Below, in pieces: positions 35,270 through 46,688 of a DNA stretch of 64,000 nucleotides. Source of the DNA: Vineibacter terrae (GTDB lineage: Bacteria > Pseudomonadota > Alphaproteobacteria > Reyranellales > Reyranellaceae); the NCBI RefSeq assembly GCF_008039615.1, contig NZ_VDUZ01000041.1:1-64000 (forward strand), written 5' to 3'. Each line of letters starts with the position of its first letter. Positions within the stretch are counted from its first letter, which is position 1. The notes under the pieces were generated by a model. That model worked only from the letters and a program-made list of their open reading frames with translations. It searched no databases and had not been told where the DNA came from. The position numbers were made by a program, and so were the translations under genes.

Positions 35270-36571
35270 ATGAATCTCGAGTTGCTGACACTGATCCTGA
35301 TCGCGAGCCTTGCCGTCATGCTGACGGCCGGCCAATGGACCGCCTTCGCGCTCGGCATCTGTGGCGTGCTGGTGCTCTACCTCAGCAAGGGCTTGCTCGG
35401 CCTCACCGCGCTTTCCTCGGTGGTCTGGAACAACGCCAACAGCTACATCCTGATCGCCGTGCCGATGTTCCTGCTGATGGGAGAGGTCATCCTGCGCAGC
35501 GGCGTCAGCGGCTATTTCTACCGCGGCGTCGTCGTCCTGCTCGGCAGCCTGCCCGGCGGCCTGCTGCACGCCAACATCACGAGCTGCGCGGTGTTCTCCG
35601 CGGTCTCGGGATCCAGCGTCGCCACCGCCGCCACGGTGGGAACCGTGGCCATTCCCGAGATGCTCAAGCGCGGCTACGAACCGCGGACGGTGTTCGGCTC
35701 GCTGGCCGCCGGCGGCACGCTCGGCATCCTGATCCCGCCGAGCATCATCATGGTGCTGTATGGCGCCCTGGTGGAGGAATCGATCGCCAGGCTGTTCATG
35801 GCCGGCGTCCTGCCCGGCCTGCTCATGGCTGCCGTCTTCATGACCTTCATCGCGCTGCTGCTGCTGTACAAGCCGCACTATGCGCCGCCGCGCGGCGCGA
35901 AAGGGGCAAGACCGCCGGCCGGCGACGTCGTCCACGTCTTTCCCGTCCTGGGCCTGCTGGTCGTGGTCCTCGGCAGCATCTATTCCGGCATCGCAACGCC
36001 GACCGAAGCCTCGGCGCTCGGCGCCTTCGGCGCCATCCTGCTCGCGGTGGGCTATCGTGCCTTCTCCCGCCGTGTCTTCGCCGAAGCGCTGATGTCCACG
36101 GTGAAGACCACCTGCATGGTGACGCTGATCATCATCGGTGCCCAGATCCTGTCCACCGCCCTCACCTATTCCGGCGTGAGCCGGACCGTCAGCGAGTGGA
36201 TCATGGGCCTCGGCCTGGGCAAGTGGGAGTTCTTCGTCGCCCTGGTCATGCTCTACATCGTGCTCGGATGCTTCGTCGACGGCATCTCGATGATCTACAT
36301 GACCCTGCCGGTCTTGCTGCCGGTGGTGAAGGCCTTCGGCTTCGACCTCGTGTGGTTCGGCGTCGTCCTCACCGTGCTGATCGAGCTCGGCCAGATCACG
36401 CCGCCCGTGGGCCTCAACCTGTTCACCATCCATGCCATCTCCGGCGGCCACAAATTCGCCGAGGTCGCGATCGGCTCGACCCCGTACGTGGCCCTGATGC
36501 TCCTGGTCATCGCGATGCTCGCGTTCTGGCCCGAGATCGCGCTCTGGCTGCCCAACACCATGCGCGGCTGA
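35270..36571 (+). CDS. TRAP transporter large permease (DctM type)
   Basis: A 433-residue, roughly 12-helix DctM subunit. The family segments are clear: SSVATAATVGTVAIPEM, GGTLGILIPPSIIMVLYG and GQITPPVGLNLFTIHAI. It forms the Na+-coupled transport channel with the small permease. Standard length, no defect seen. Confidence 0.93.
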   Translation: MNLELLTLILIASLAVMLTAGQWTAFALGICGVLVLYLSKGLLGLTALSSVVWNNANSYILIAVPMFLLMGEVILRSGVSGYFYRGVVVLLGSLPGGLLHANITSCAVFSAVSGSSVATAATVGTVAIPEMLKRGYEPRTVFGSLAAGGTLGILIPPSIIMVLYGALVEESIARLFMAGVLPGLLMAAVFMTFIALLLLYKPHYAPPRGAKGARPPAGDVVHVFPVLGLLVVVLGSIYSGIATPTEASALGAFGAILLAVGYRAFSRRVFAEALMSTVKTTCMVTLIIIGAQILSTALTYSGVSRTVSEWIMGLGLGKWEFFVALVMLYIVLGCFVDGISMIYMTLPVLLPVVKAFGFDLVWFGVVLTVLIELGQITPPVGLNLFTIHAISGGHKFAEVAIGSTPYVALMLLVIAMLAFWPEIALWLPNTMRG

Positions 36572-36592
36572 GCGGCGGCGTTGCGGCTCCCA

Positions 36593-37849
36593 TCACGACC
36601 GCCCGTAGACCACGACCGCAGCCAGAGCTTCTTCGAGGCCGATCACGCCGCCGCCGTTCTCCTGCACCGCGATGCTGGCACCCTCGACCTGGCGTGGCCC
36701 GGCCTCGCCGCGCAGCTGGGTGACCAGTTCAGCGCACATGGACAGCCCGGTAGCGCCTATGGGGTGGCCCTTGGACACCAAGCCCCCGGACGTGTTGACC
36801 GGCACCTTGCCACCCAGGGCCGTAGCCCCGCTCGCGACGAACGGCCCCCCTTCACCCTCGCCACATAGGCGCAGCATCTCGCACTGATAGAGCTCGCAGT
36901 ACGAGGTGGCGTCATGCACTTCCGCCACATCGATATCCGCAGGGCCGATCCCCGCCATCCGGTAGGCGCGGTCGGCGGCAGCGCGGCTCAGGCCGGGCTC
37001 GTCCAGAGCCCGATACTTGCCGCCCGCGAGTCCGATGCCGCGAATGGCGATGGCACGCGCGCGCACCTCGGGTGGCTGGCGGCGCAGCCAGTCGCCCGAG
37101 CACACCAGTGCTGCGGCTGCCCCATCGCCGATAGGCGCGCACATGGAGCGGGTCAGCGGCTCGCTCACCAGCCGGTCCGCCAGCACCGCTTCGGGCGTGG
37201 TCGTGAAGCGGTACTGGGCATTGGGATTGAGCGCGCCGGCGTTGTGGTTCTTGGCGCAGGCATAGGCGATCTGCTCCACGGTGGTACCGTAGTGCTGCAT
37301 GTGCAGCAGAGCCTGCATGGCATAGGTGTCCATGGGCGCGGAGCGGTCCGGCCCGGTGCTGAAGCTGCGGCCGAGGCCGCGCGCGACCGCGCCGTAGTGG
37401 CCGATCCAGTCCTGTGGGTCGATCTGGTCCATGCCCTGCGCGAACGCGGCGAGCACGCGCGCCGGATCCACGGGGTCGTAGAGCTTCTCCACGCCGATGG
37501 CCAGCGTGAGCTGGGCGTCGCCGGCCTTGATCTCCTTATAGGCGCCGGCCAGCGCCAGGCTGCCGGTTGCGCAACCACCCTCGACGTTGATGATGGGCGC
37601 CCGGTCCGGGAACAGACCTTCCCGCACCAGCGGGATGAAGCACACGTTACCGCGGATGGCGGACTGGCCCCAGACATGCATGAGGCAGCTGCCGAACCAG
37701 GCCGCCTCGATCTCGTCGCCGCGGGCCAGGCCCGCGTCGGCCAGGGCGCCCAGGTAGGCCTGTCGTGTCAGCTCCTTCAGCGACTTGTTCGGCCACCGGC
37801 CGAACGGCATGCAGTGGCTGCCGACGACGTAGACATCCGTGTCGTTCAT
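36593..37849 (-). CDS. Thiolase-family acyl-CoA acyltransferase (SCP2-type)
   Basis: A 418-residue thiolase-fold enzyme: active-site Cys93 in NVEGGCATGS, EVHDAT in the middle and SKGHPIGATG near the C-terminus. The sequence is of the SCP2-like thiolase group, often used in side-chain or branched acyl-CoA cleavage. The start is the ATG at 37849 with GGAGGGA 6 nt upstream; the longer frame has no such site. Third in a transcript with an AMP ligase and a Bug receptor. Confidence 0.87.
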   Translation of the reverse strand: MNDTDVYVVGSHCMPFGRWPNKSLKELTRQAYLGALADAGLARGDEIEAAWFGSCLMHVWGQSAIRGNVCFIPLVREGLFPDRAPIINVEGGCATGSLALAGAYKEIKAGDAQLTLAIGVEKLYDPVDPARVLAAFAQGMDQIDPQDWIGHYGAVARGLGRSFSTGPDRSAPMDTYAMQALLHMQHYGTTVEQIAYACAKNHNAGALNPNAQYRFTTTPEAVLADRLVSEPLTRSMCAPIGDGAAAALVCSGDWLRRQPPEVRARAIAIRGIGLAGGKYRALDEPGLSRAAADRAYRMAGIGPADIDVAEVHDATSYCELYQCEMLRLCGEGEGGPFVASGATALGGKVPVNTSGGLVSKGHPIGATGLSMCAELVTQLRGEAGPRQVEGASIAVQENGGGVIGLEEALAAVVVYGRS

Positions 37850-37868
37850 TTGAGATCCCTCCGTGACA

Positions 37869-39422
37869 TCAGACCAGACGCTCGCGGCCTTCCCAGAACC
37901 GCTTGCGGATCTCGGTCTTCTGCACCTTGTTGTTGTTGCTGCGCGGCAGCTGTTCCCAGAACTCAACCGATTTGGGCACCTGCACGCCGCCGAGCCGGAC
38001 GCGTACCAGTTCCTGGATTTCCGCGGCGTCCGCCTGCGCATGGGGCTTGAGTTCGACCACGGCCTTGATGGCTTCGCCCCACTTGGTATCGGGTACGCCG
38101 ATCACCGCGCAGTCCTGCACCGCGGCATGGCCCAGGATGACCTGCTCGACCTCGACGCTGAAAACGTTGAAGCCGCCCGTGACGATCATGTCCTTCTTGC
38201 GGTCGACGATGTAGACGAAGCCTTGCTCGTCCTTGAAGCCCACGTCCCCCGTGTGGTGCCAGCCGAAGCGCCTTGCCTCCTCATTCGCGCGCGGATTGAG
38301 CAGGTAGCCCTGGAACACCATGCCGCTGCGCGCGACGATCTCGCCCTTGCGGCCGGGCGGCAGGAGGTTGCCCTCGTCGTCCATGATCTCCACGCGCGTG
38401 CCCAGGGTCGCGCGTCCACAGCTCGCGAAGCGGGCCGGAGCGCCCGGCGCCGTCGCCTCCAGCAGGTCGGCCGTGGACAGGAAGGTCAGCAGCATCGGAG
38501 CCTCGGCCTGGCCGAAGGATTGGCAGATGCAGGGACCGAACACCTCCATCGCCTCCCTGAACTTGTCCGGCGCGATCGGTGCAGCCGCGACGATCAGGTA
38601 TTGGAGGGAGCTGTAGTCGTATTGGCGGACGTCCGGATGCGCGAGAATCATGTAGATCAGCGTCGGCGGCAGATACATGTGCGTGACGCGGTGCCGCTGG
38701 ATCGCCTCCATGATCGCGACTGGCTCCGCTTTGCGCAGCACCACCGAGGTGGCGCCGCCGGGGATCATCCACATGGCAACGGCGCCGGCGCCGTGCGTCA
38801 TCGGCGCGGCCACCAGATGCACCGGCGCTCCCCTGGCGGGGCAGCTCGTCCACAGCGCCGCAGTCACCGCGTCCCAGGTCCGGTGCGTCCATACGGCCGC
38901 CTTGGACAGCCCGGTGGTCCCGCCCGTGGGCACGATGGCGATCACGCGGTCCGGATCGTCGGGAACTTCGGGCACCGGGCCAGGCTCCAGCGCCATCAGG
39001 ATATCAAGCGAATGAGTGGCGGCCGGGTCCTGACTGTCGATGCAGACGATGGTCTTCACGCTCGGCGTGCGTGCCGCGATCTCGCGCATGTCGGCGGCCA
39101 GCGAACTGTGGAAGAACAGCACCGAGCAGCCGGCCTGGCGGAGAAAGGCCGCGTTGACCTCGACCGGATTGCGCACGTTCACCGGAACCCAGGGACAACC
39201 AAGCCGCATCGCCGCGACGATGCAGACGAAAGCGAGCGCATCGTTGGGCGAGTACACCGCCACTCGGGCTCCGTCCGGCGTGCCGGCAGCGAACAGTCCG
39301 CCCGCGATGCGTGCCGACATCTCGTCAGCCTGAGCGAAGGTATACGACTTGTCGGGATCGACGAAGGCCAGGCGCTGCGGATCGCGCTGAAGGCCATGGT
39401 GGAAGTAATCGATGATGCGCAT
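37869..39422 (-). CDS. AMP-forming acyl-CoA synthetase/ligase
   Basis: A 517-residue ANL-superfamily ligase activating a carboxylic acid to its CoA thioester. Motif A3 is PTGGTTGLSKAAV; A7 is TGDVGFKDEQGFVYIVDRKKDM. The C-terminal A10 Lys lies in RSNNNKVQKTEI. Motif A5 is FGQAE where YGxTE is usual. Substrate not predictable; the genes around it point to an exogenous acid. 19 nt separate it from the thiolase. Confidence 0.9.
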   Translation of the reverse strand: MRIIDYFHHGLQRDPQRLAFVDPDKSYTFAQADEMSARIAGGLFAAGTPDGARVAVYSPNDALAFVCIVAAMRLGCPWVPVNVRNPVEVNAAFLRQAGCSVLFFHSSLAADMREIAARTPSVKTIVCIDSQDPAATHSLDILMALEPGPVPEVPDDPDRVIAIVPTGGTTGLSKAAVWTHRTWDAVTAALWTSCPARGAPVHLVAAPMTHGAGAVAMWMIPGGATSVVLRKAEPVAIMEAIQRHRVTHMYLPPTLIYMILAHPDVRQYDYSSLQYLIVAAAPIAPDKFREAMEVFGPCICQSFGQAEAPMLLTFLSTADLLEATAPGAPARFASCGRATLGTRVEIMDDEGNLLPPGRKGEIVARSGMVFQGYLLNPRANEEARRFGWHHTGDVGFKDEQGFVYIVDRKKDMIVTGGFNVFSVEVEQVILGHAAVQDCAVIGVPDTKWGEAIKAVVELKPHAQADAAEIQELVRVRLGGVQVPKSVEFWEQLPRSNNNKVQKTEIRKRFWEGRERLV

Positions 39423-39444
39423 GGAGATCGCCCTCGGTAGCGGC

Positions 39445-40413
39445 TCAGTCCAGGGACAGGTTCAGCGAACGGGCGATCGGGCCCCAGCTGTTGCGGTCCT
39501 GGGCCGCCCGCTCGCCGAATGCGGTGGGTGTGGAAGGCGCCGCGAAAAAACCCTGCGTCTCCAGCACCTTGCGGACGGCCGCATCCTCCAGCGCCTGGTT
39601 GACCAGCTTGTTCATGCGCTCGACGGCGAGTGGCGGCGTGCCTGCGGGGGCGAAGACGCCGTACCACAGCACGGGCGCGAAGTTCAGGCCCTGCTCGACG
39701 AATGTCGGCACGTCGGGCAGCATGGGAGCACGGCGGGTACCCATGACCCCAAGGACCTTCATCTGACCTTTGTCGAGGTATTGCGCCACTTGGCCGTAGA
39801 TAAGCAGCGAAACATCAATCTCCTTGTTCAGCAACGCGGAGATAAGCTGCGGCACGCCCTGATAGGGTACGTGCGTCACGCTGCCGTCCAGTGATTCGTT
39901 CAACCGTGTCAGCATCAGGTGCGATGAGCTCGCCACACCGAAGCTGCCCCAGTTCACCTTGTCCTTGTTGGCCCTGGAATAGGCAGCCAGTTCCTTCATG
40001 TCCTTCACAGGAACAGTGCTGTTGGCGGCGAGAACCACGGCAAAGTCGGCGACGCTTGCGACCGGTACGAGATCCTTCTCGGCGTCGTAGGTGATCTTCT
40101 TGAAGACGTGCGGATGAATCGTGACCACGTCCGACAGCACGAGGCAGTAGGTATAGCCATCCGGAGCGGCGTTCTTGCATGCCGTGGTGCCAATCATGCC
40201 GCTGGCCCCTGCCCGGTTCTCCACGATCAGACGCTGGCCCGACTGCCGTGTGATGGAGTCGCCCAGCGTGCGCGCCAGCAGGTCGGCGCCGCCGCCCGCA
40301 GGATAGACCACGATCATGCGCGTCACCTTGGACGGAGAGGCGTCCTGGGCGGACGCTGCGGCGCAGCAGGCCAGCGCGACAAAGGCGAGCACAGTGCAGA
40401 ACAGTCGCTTCAT
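39445..40413 (-). CDS. Bug-family (TctC-type) solute receptor
   Basis: A 322-residue periplasmic binding protein with signal peptide (cleavage near ASAQ at about 23) and the Bug hallmarks RMIVVYPAGGGADLLARTLG, IVENRAGASGMIGT and FGVASSSHLM. Such receptors bind carboxylates for tripartite tricarboxylate transporters; no membrane components are encoded nearby, which is normal for this family. First gene of the ligase-thiolase operon. Confidence 0.92.
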   Translation of the reverse strand: MKRLFCTVLAFVALACCAAASAQDASPSKVTRMIVVYPAGGGADLLARTLGDSITRQSGQRLIVENRAGASGMIGTTACKNAAPDGYTYCLVLSDVVTIHPHVFKKITYDAEKDLVPVASVADFAVVLAANSTVPVKDMKELAAYSRANKDKVNWGSFGVASSSHLMLTRLNESLDGSVTHVPYQGVPQLISALLNKEIDVSLLIYGQVAQYLDKGQMKVLGVMGTRRAPMLPDVPTFVEQGLNFAPVLWYGVFAPAGTPPLAVERMNKLVNQALEDAAVRKVLETQGFFAAPSTPTAFGERAAQDRNSWGPIARSLNLSLD

Positions 40414-40480
40414 GGCCGTCTCCGGATCTTGTCTTCGGGCTCCTCACAGCCCGGGACAAAGCTTAGGCACATTTCGGATA

Positions 40481-40501
40481 TAATACAATCTTATTGTATT
40501 A
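40481..40501. promoter_or_regulatory. MarR-type operator (perfect inverted repeat)
   Basis: TAATACAAT-CTT-ATTGTATTA: a perfect 9-bp inverted repeat with a 3-nt spacer in a very AT-rich patch of otherwise GC-rich DNA. It is 68 nt upstream of the Bug-receptor start and 140 nt downstream of the marR stop. The size and symmetry suit a MarR dimer, and the AT patch probably holds the promoter of the receptor-ligase-thiolase operon. Confidence 0.65.
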
Positions 40502-40582
40502 ATAATATTCCTAGATAGCCGCGATGAGATGGGGTTTCGGGCTTTACTTATTGCAATTCCCTTGCAGTTGTTCGCGGCACGG

Positions 40583-40611
40583 CAAAAGCCCACCGACAGA
40601 ACCGTCGGCGG
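40583..40611 (-). terminator. Rho-independent terminator of the marR gene
   Basis: On the minus strand an 8-bp stem (CCGCCGAC pairing with GTCGGTGG, one G-U) with loop GGTTCT is followed by GCTTTTGCC. It lies 30 nt after the marR stop codon, separating marR from the downstream operon promoter. Confidence 0.6.
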
Positions 40612-40640
40612 TCTCGCAGAAGAAAAATGGAAAGGAGAGG

Positions 40641-41126
40641 CTATTCGCCGATCAGCCGGCGCGCCCAAACCGCATCGGCGGGGTCGATCAGCGACTGCTG
40701 CACACGAAGGAAGATCTGAAAGTCGGCATCACCGACTTCAGCGTAGGTGCGCTCCAGTCTCACCCATTGGCGGCTCAGCAGCCGTTCCACCAGCTTACGG
40801 CCTTTGGCGGAGGTGGACAGCGTCCTTTGCCGGCGGTCCGTCTCGCCAGGCTTGACGAGCAGATAGCCACCGTCCACCAGCTTCTTCATCGGTAGGCGAA
40901 TGTTCTGGTGCGTGACGTGGAGGACCTCCAACACCTCGTTCACTGTGATGCCTGGCGCCTGCAAGGCCACCATCAGAATCCGATGGTGCGGCCGTCCCAT
41001 GCCCAGGGCCGCCAGCGTGTCGTCCGCATCCGCCGCCAGCGACATGTTGACAAAGAAGTGCAGCAGCAACCCCTTCATCAATTTCGAGCGCCTGTCATTG
41101 GTGTTGAGATCAGCGGAGGAAGACAT
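40641..41126 (-). CDS. MarR-family transcriptional regulator
   Basis: A 161-residue winged-helix regulator: ILMVALQAPGITVNEVLEVL (helix-turn-helix) and the wing KPGETDRRQRTLSTSAKGR, typical of MarR. The start is uncertain: ATG at 41126 is my choice, while TTG at 41162 gives a slightly longer protein. By position and the operator at 40481-40501 it most likely controls the Bug-ligase-thiolase operon in response to an aromatic or acyl ligand. Confidence 0.85.
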   Translation of the reverse strand: MSSSADLNTNDRRSKLMKGLLLHFFVNMSLAADADDTLAALGMGRPHHRILMVALQAPGITVNEVLEVLHVTHQNIRLPMKKLVDGGYLLVKPGETDRRQRTLSTSAKGRKLVERLLSRQWVRLERTYAEVGDADFQIFLRVQQSLIDPADAVWARRLIGE

Positions 41127-41525
41127 GTCGTTGCTCGCGGCTTGGCCTAGAGTTCCCGTCAAAACCTCAGGATCCTAGCGACTTCCTCCTTGGCGGTCCC
41201 GCGCCACGTGACGGATATGCAAAGGAGCTTCGATCGACGAAACTGGCAGGAGCTTGCGTCGCATTGCTCACGCCTCTCTGCTCAGGGCCCGCCCCCATAA
41301 CTGGGCTGATGCGATTCCCATGCGCAAGGCTTGGACAGCGACCAAGATCGCGCGTCCTCAGTATCGTGGTCAAACCGAAGCCTCAGATGATTGTGGGTCG
41401 GTGAGATGGACCTGGTCGATCAGCGAGAAACGATGTTCGTTCGCCTCGCCAAGCACAGGGTACGAGGCGCGCGGGTAGTCGCCATGGCGCGTCTCAGCCA
41501 TCCTCATCAGCCTGATCTCTAGCGG
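41127..41525. other. Intergenic stretch; one possible 45-residue ORF
   Basis: A 46-codon minus-strand ORF (41370-41507) contains the segment YPVLGEANEHRFSLIDQ, but it has no recognised family and overlaps nothing convincing. Other ORFs here are shadows. I see no RNA gene or repeat. Confidence 0.3.
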
Positions 41526-43373
41526 TCAGCTTTTGAGCGTCACAGACCGATCCGCGATACGTCCGTCGCCACGTATCAGCGCCGCGTCCTCGATGCGCAG
41601 GCTCACGGTCTCGGTGCCGTTCCAGCGGTCGATGCGCAATGTTCCGGCGACATGCAGGGTGGGCGAGGTGGTATCGGCCAGCGCCGTCCCCAGCGGCTCG
41701 CCGGCGGCGCGGAACGCGATCGCCGACACCCGCGCCCCGTCGCTGCCGACCAGGGTGCAGCGGATATGGGCGTCGCCGACCGGGCGCGACCATGTCGCGC
41801 GCACCTGCGGCAGCACGAAGCGCGGCTCGGGATTGCCGGCGCCGAACGGGCCGACCTGGGCGATGCTCTGCACCAGCGCGACGCAGGCCGCCTGCGGGCT
41901 GAGCGCGCCGTCGACGGTCAGGCTGCGCGGCGGCGGCGATGCGCCGGTCGCTCCGGCCACGTGATCGGTGAAGAAACGGGTCCAGTCGGCCAGGCGGCCG
42001 CGCTCGATCGTCAGCCCGGCCGCCGCGGCATGGCCGCCGCCGTTGACCAGCAGCCCGGCCTGGCGCGCGGCGATCACGATGCTGCCCAGGTCGACACCGC
42101 GCACCGACCGGCCGGAGCCCTTGCCGAGCGCGCCGTCCATGCCGATCACGAAGGTCGGCCGATGGAAGCGCTCGACCAGGCGGCTGGCGACGATGCCGAT
42201 CACGCCGGGATGCCAGCCCTCGCCCACCGCCACCACGGCCGGCGGCACCGCGCCGGCGCCGTCGATCTGCGCCACGGCGGCGTCGAGCACCGCCGCCTCG
42301 ATGGCGCGGCGCTCGGCGTTGTAGGCGTCCAGCCGCATGGCCAGGCCCTTGGCCTCCTGCGGATCGTCGGTCGACAACAGCCGTGTGCCCAGGCCGGCGG
42401 CGCCGACGCGGCCGCCGGCGTTGACGCGCGGCCCCAGCAGGAAGCCGAGATGGAAGGCGCCGGCGGGCTCGCTGATGCGCGCCACGTCAGCCAGCGCCGC
42501 AAGGCCGGGATTGCCGTAGTTGTTGAGGATCTTCAGGCCCTGGCGCACCAGCATGCGGTTGACGCCGGTGAGCGGCACGACATCGCACACCGTGCCCAAG
42601 GCCACCAGATCGAGCCAATCGCGCAGGTCGGGCTCGGGCCGCTGCGCGCCATACCAGCCGGCGGCGCGCAGCGCGCGGTTGACGCCCACCACCAGCAGGA
42701 ACGCCACGCCCACCGCCGCCATCTGCTTGTGCGGGCTGGGCTCGTCCTGGCGGTTGGGGTTCACCACCGCCACGGCGCGCGGCAGGCGCGGCTCGGCCTT
42801 GTGATGGTCGACCACGACCATCTCCAGCCCGGCTTCGGCAGCCGCCTCCAGCGCCTCGAACGCGGTGATGCCGCAGTCGACGGTGACGGCGATGGCGACG
42901 CCTTCCGCGCGCAGGCGCAGCAGCGCCGGCGCGTTGGGCCCGTAGCCTTCCTTCAGGCGATCGGGGATGTAGGCCCGGATGTCGCCGCCCACGGCACGAA
43001 AGAAGCGCAGCAGCAGCGCCGAGGACGTGGCGCCGTCGACGTCGTAGTCGCCGAACACGGCGATCTTCTCGCCGGCGCGCACCGCGCGCACGAGGCGGTC
43101 GACGGCGGCGTCGAGGTCCTTGAGGTGCGACGGATCGGGCAGGAAGCGCCGCAGCGTCGGCTCCAGGAAGTCGCCGACGGCGTCCGCCGCGACGCCGCGC
43201 GCCGCCAGCAGCCGGGCCACCGCATCGGGCAGGCCGTGACGCTGGGCGATGGCCATGGAGCAGGCCTCGTCCCCCTCACGCAGCATCCAGCGCCGGCCCG
43301 ACAGCGATCGTTCGACTCCCAGGAACGCGGACTCGATGGCGACGGCGGGTACGGGGGCGAGGGCCAGCGTCAT
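41526..43373 (-). CDS. recJ: Single-stranded-DNA-specific exonuclease RecJ
   Basis: A 615-residue DHH-family 5'-3' exonuclease used in recombinational and mismatch repair. The metal motifs are intact: FGDYDVDGA (107-115), VTVDCG, VDHH (188-191) and the DHHA1 region GIVASRLVERF followed by GRSVRG. The C-terminal OB-like domain is present. Standard length. It stands as a single gene. Confidence 0.95.
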   Translation of the reverse strand: MTLALAPVPAVAIESAFLGVERSLSGRRWMLREGDEACSMAIAQRHGLPDAVARLLAARGVAADAVGDFLEPTLRRFLPDPSHLKDLDAAVDRLVRAVRAGEKIAVFGDYDVDGATSSALLLRFFRAVGGDIRAYIPDRLKEGYGPNAPALLRLRAEGVAIAVTVDCGITAFEALEAAAEAGLEMVVVDHHKAEPRLPRAVAVVNPNRQDEPSPHKQMAAVGVAFLLVVGVNRALRAAGWYGAQRPEPDLRDWLDLVALGTVCDVVPLTGVNRMLVRQGLKILNNYGNPGLAALADVARISEPAGAFHLGFLLGPRVNAGGRVGAAGLGTRLLSTDDPQEAKGLAMRLDAYNAERRAIEAAVLDAAVAQIDGAGAVPPAVVAVGEGWHPGVIGIVASRLVERFHRPTFVIGMDGALGKGSGRSVRGVDLGSIVIAARQAGLLVNGGGHAAAAGLTIERGRLADWTRFFTDHVAGATGASPPPRSLTVDGALSPQAACVALVQSIAQVGPFGAGNPEPRFVLPQVRATWSRPVGDAHIRCTLVGSDGARVSAIAFRAAGEPLGTALADTTSPTLHVAGTLRIDRWNGTETVSLRIEDAALIRGDGRIADRSVTLKS

Positions 43374-43531
43374 GCGGCCGTCACGGAAGCACCGCGACGA
43401 TCCGCCGGCAAGGGCCGCGTCCTGTGTTAATCACGGATAACTTGCGCCCAGGCGGCCGCCCCGGCAGGCGAAAGGACGCAGGGCGTGCAGGTCATCGAGT
43501 ACCGGCTATCGGTGGGCGGTGAGGCGCGATT

Positions 43532-43618
43532 GTCATCCCGAGCGCAGCGAGGGATCTCCCGCGAATGGCGCACCCTGCGTCGCTTGCAGGAGATCCCTCG
43601 CTGCGCTCGGGATGACGG
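43532..43618. repeat. Dispersed palindromic element, copy 5
   Basis: Left arm GTCATCCCGAGCGCAGCGAG and right arm ending TGCGCTCGGGATGACGG, with centre GCGAATGGCGCACCCTGCGT. It sits just past the end of the flavin monooxygenase gene and before the recJ start. Confidence 0.88.
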
Positions 43619-43647
43619 GTGTGTCAGCAGCGATTCCAGGTATTGGC

Positions 43648-45474
<1,827 letters not shown>

Positions 45475-45516
45475 ACAACGCCTCCTTGGCGGAACACGCG
45501 CGTCAGCGGTCCCCTG

Positions 45517-46662
45517 CTAGACCTTCTCGAGCACATGGATGGCGCAGGCCGAGCCCATGCCCGGGCCGCCGCCCACGACATGCGTCAGGCCCAGGCGGGC
45601 GCCTTCGACCTGGCGCTCGCCGGCGGCGCCGCGCAGATGCGTCGACACCTCGTAGATGTTGGCGATGCCGGTGGCGCCCAGCGGATGCCCCTTCGACAGC
45701 AGGCCGCCCGAGACGTTCACCGGGACGCGGCCGCCGAGCTGGGTGTCGCCCGAATCGATGAGCTTTCCGGCGTCGCCGTCGGCGCACAGGCCCAGGTTCT
45801 CGTAGTGGACGATCTCGGCGGTCGCGAAGCAATCATGCAGCTCGACCAGGTTGATGTCCTGCGGCCCGATGCCGGCCTGCTCGTAGGCGTTCTTCGCCGC
45901 CAGCCGGGTCGCGGCGCTGAAGTCCGGCATCGCCAGCTGGCGCTCGGCGAACGGGTTGCTGCTCAGCTCCGAGGCGCGCACGCGCACCGCCCGGTCCATC
46001 AGGCCGAGCTGCTTCACCTTCTTCTCCGAGGCCAGCACCGCAGCCGCCGAGCCGTCGACATTCACTGAGCACATCAGCTTGGTGTTGGGATAGGCGATCA
46101 TCTCCGCCGCCATCACCTCCTGCAGCGGCGTCTCCTTGCGGTACATGGACTTGGGATTCATCGTCGAGTGCCAGTGGTTCTTCACCGACACGCGCGCGAA
46201 CTGGGCGAAGGTCGTGCCGTACATACGGGTGTGCTCCATCCCGATATGCGAGAACATCGCCGGCATGGTGCCCGAGCCGATCACGCCTTCCGTGGACACG
46301 CCCTCGCCGCCCCCGAGCAGCCCCTTGCCCATCTGCTCGACGCCGACCGCGAGCACCAGGTCGTAGACGCCTGCCTTGATCGACATCCAGCCATCGCGGA
46401 AGGCGGTCGCGCCGGTGGCGCAGGCATTCGCGACGTTGGTCACGGGAATGCCCGTCTGGCCGATCTCCGCCAGCATGCGCTGGCCGATCATGCCGCGGGC
46501 CTGGCCGAGATTGCCACAGAACAGCGCCTGCATGTCCTTGATGGTCAGGCCGGCGTCATCCAGGGCCAGCAGCGCCGCTTCCGCCGCCAGGTTCGGGACG
46601 GTCCGGTCCGGGAAGCGGCCGAACCTGATCATGTCGACACCGACAATGTAGACGTCGCTCAT
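45517..46662 (-). CDS. Thiolase-family enzyme (SCP2-type)
   Basis: A 381-residue thiolase: Cys81 in NVANACATGATAF, ELHDCF in the middle and SKGHPLGATG near the end. I start at ATG 46662, 8 nt after GGAAAGGG. The partner DUF35 gene directly upstream matters: SCP2-thiolase/DUF35 pairs form heteromers, acting as thiolases or retro-aldolases on CoA esters. Confidence 0.88.
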   Translation of the reverse strand: MSDVYIVGVDMIRFGRFPDRTVPNLAAEAALLALDDAGLTIKDMQALFCGNLGQARGMIGQRMLAEIGQTGIPVTNVANACATGATAFRDGWMSIKAGVYDLVLAVGVEQMGKGLLGGGEGVSTEGVIGSGTMPAMFSHIGMEHTRMYGTTFAQFARVSVKNHWHSTMNPKSMYRKETPLQEVMAAEMIAYPNTKLMCSVNVDGSAAAVLASEKKVKQLGLMDRAVRVRASELSSNPFAERQLAMPDFSAATRLAAKNAYEQAGIGPQDINLVELHDCFATAEIVHYENLGLCADGDAGKLIDSGDTQLGGRVPVNVSGGLLSKGHPLGATGIANIYEVSTHLRGAAGERQVEGARLGLTHVVGGGPGMGSACAIHVLEKV

Positions 46663-46688
46663 GGCACGCACCCTTTCCGAGGCAGAGG

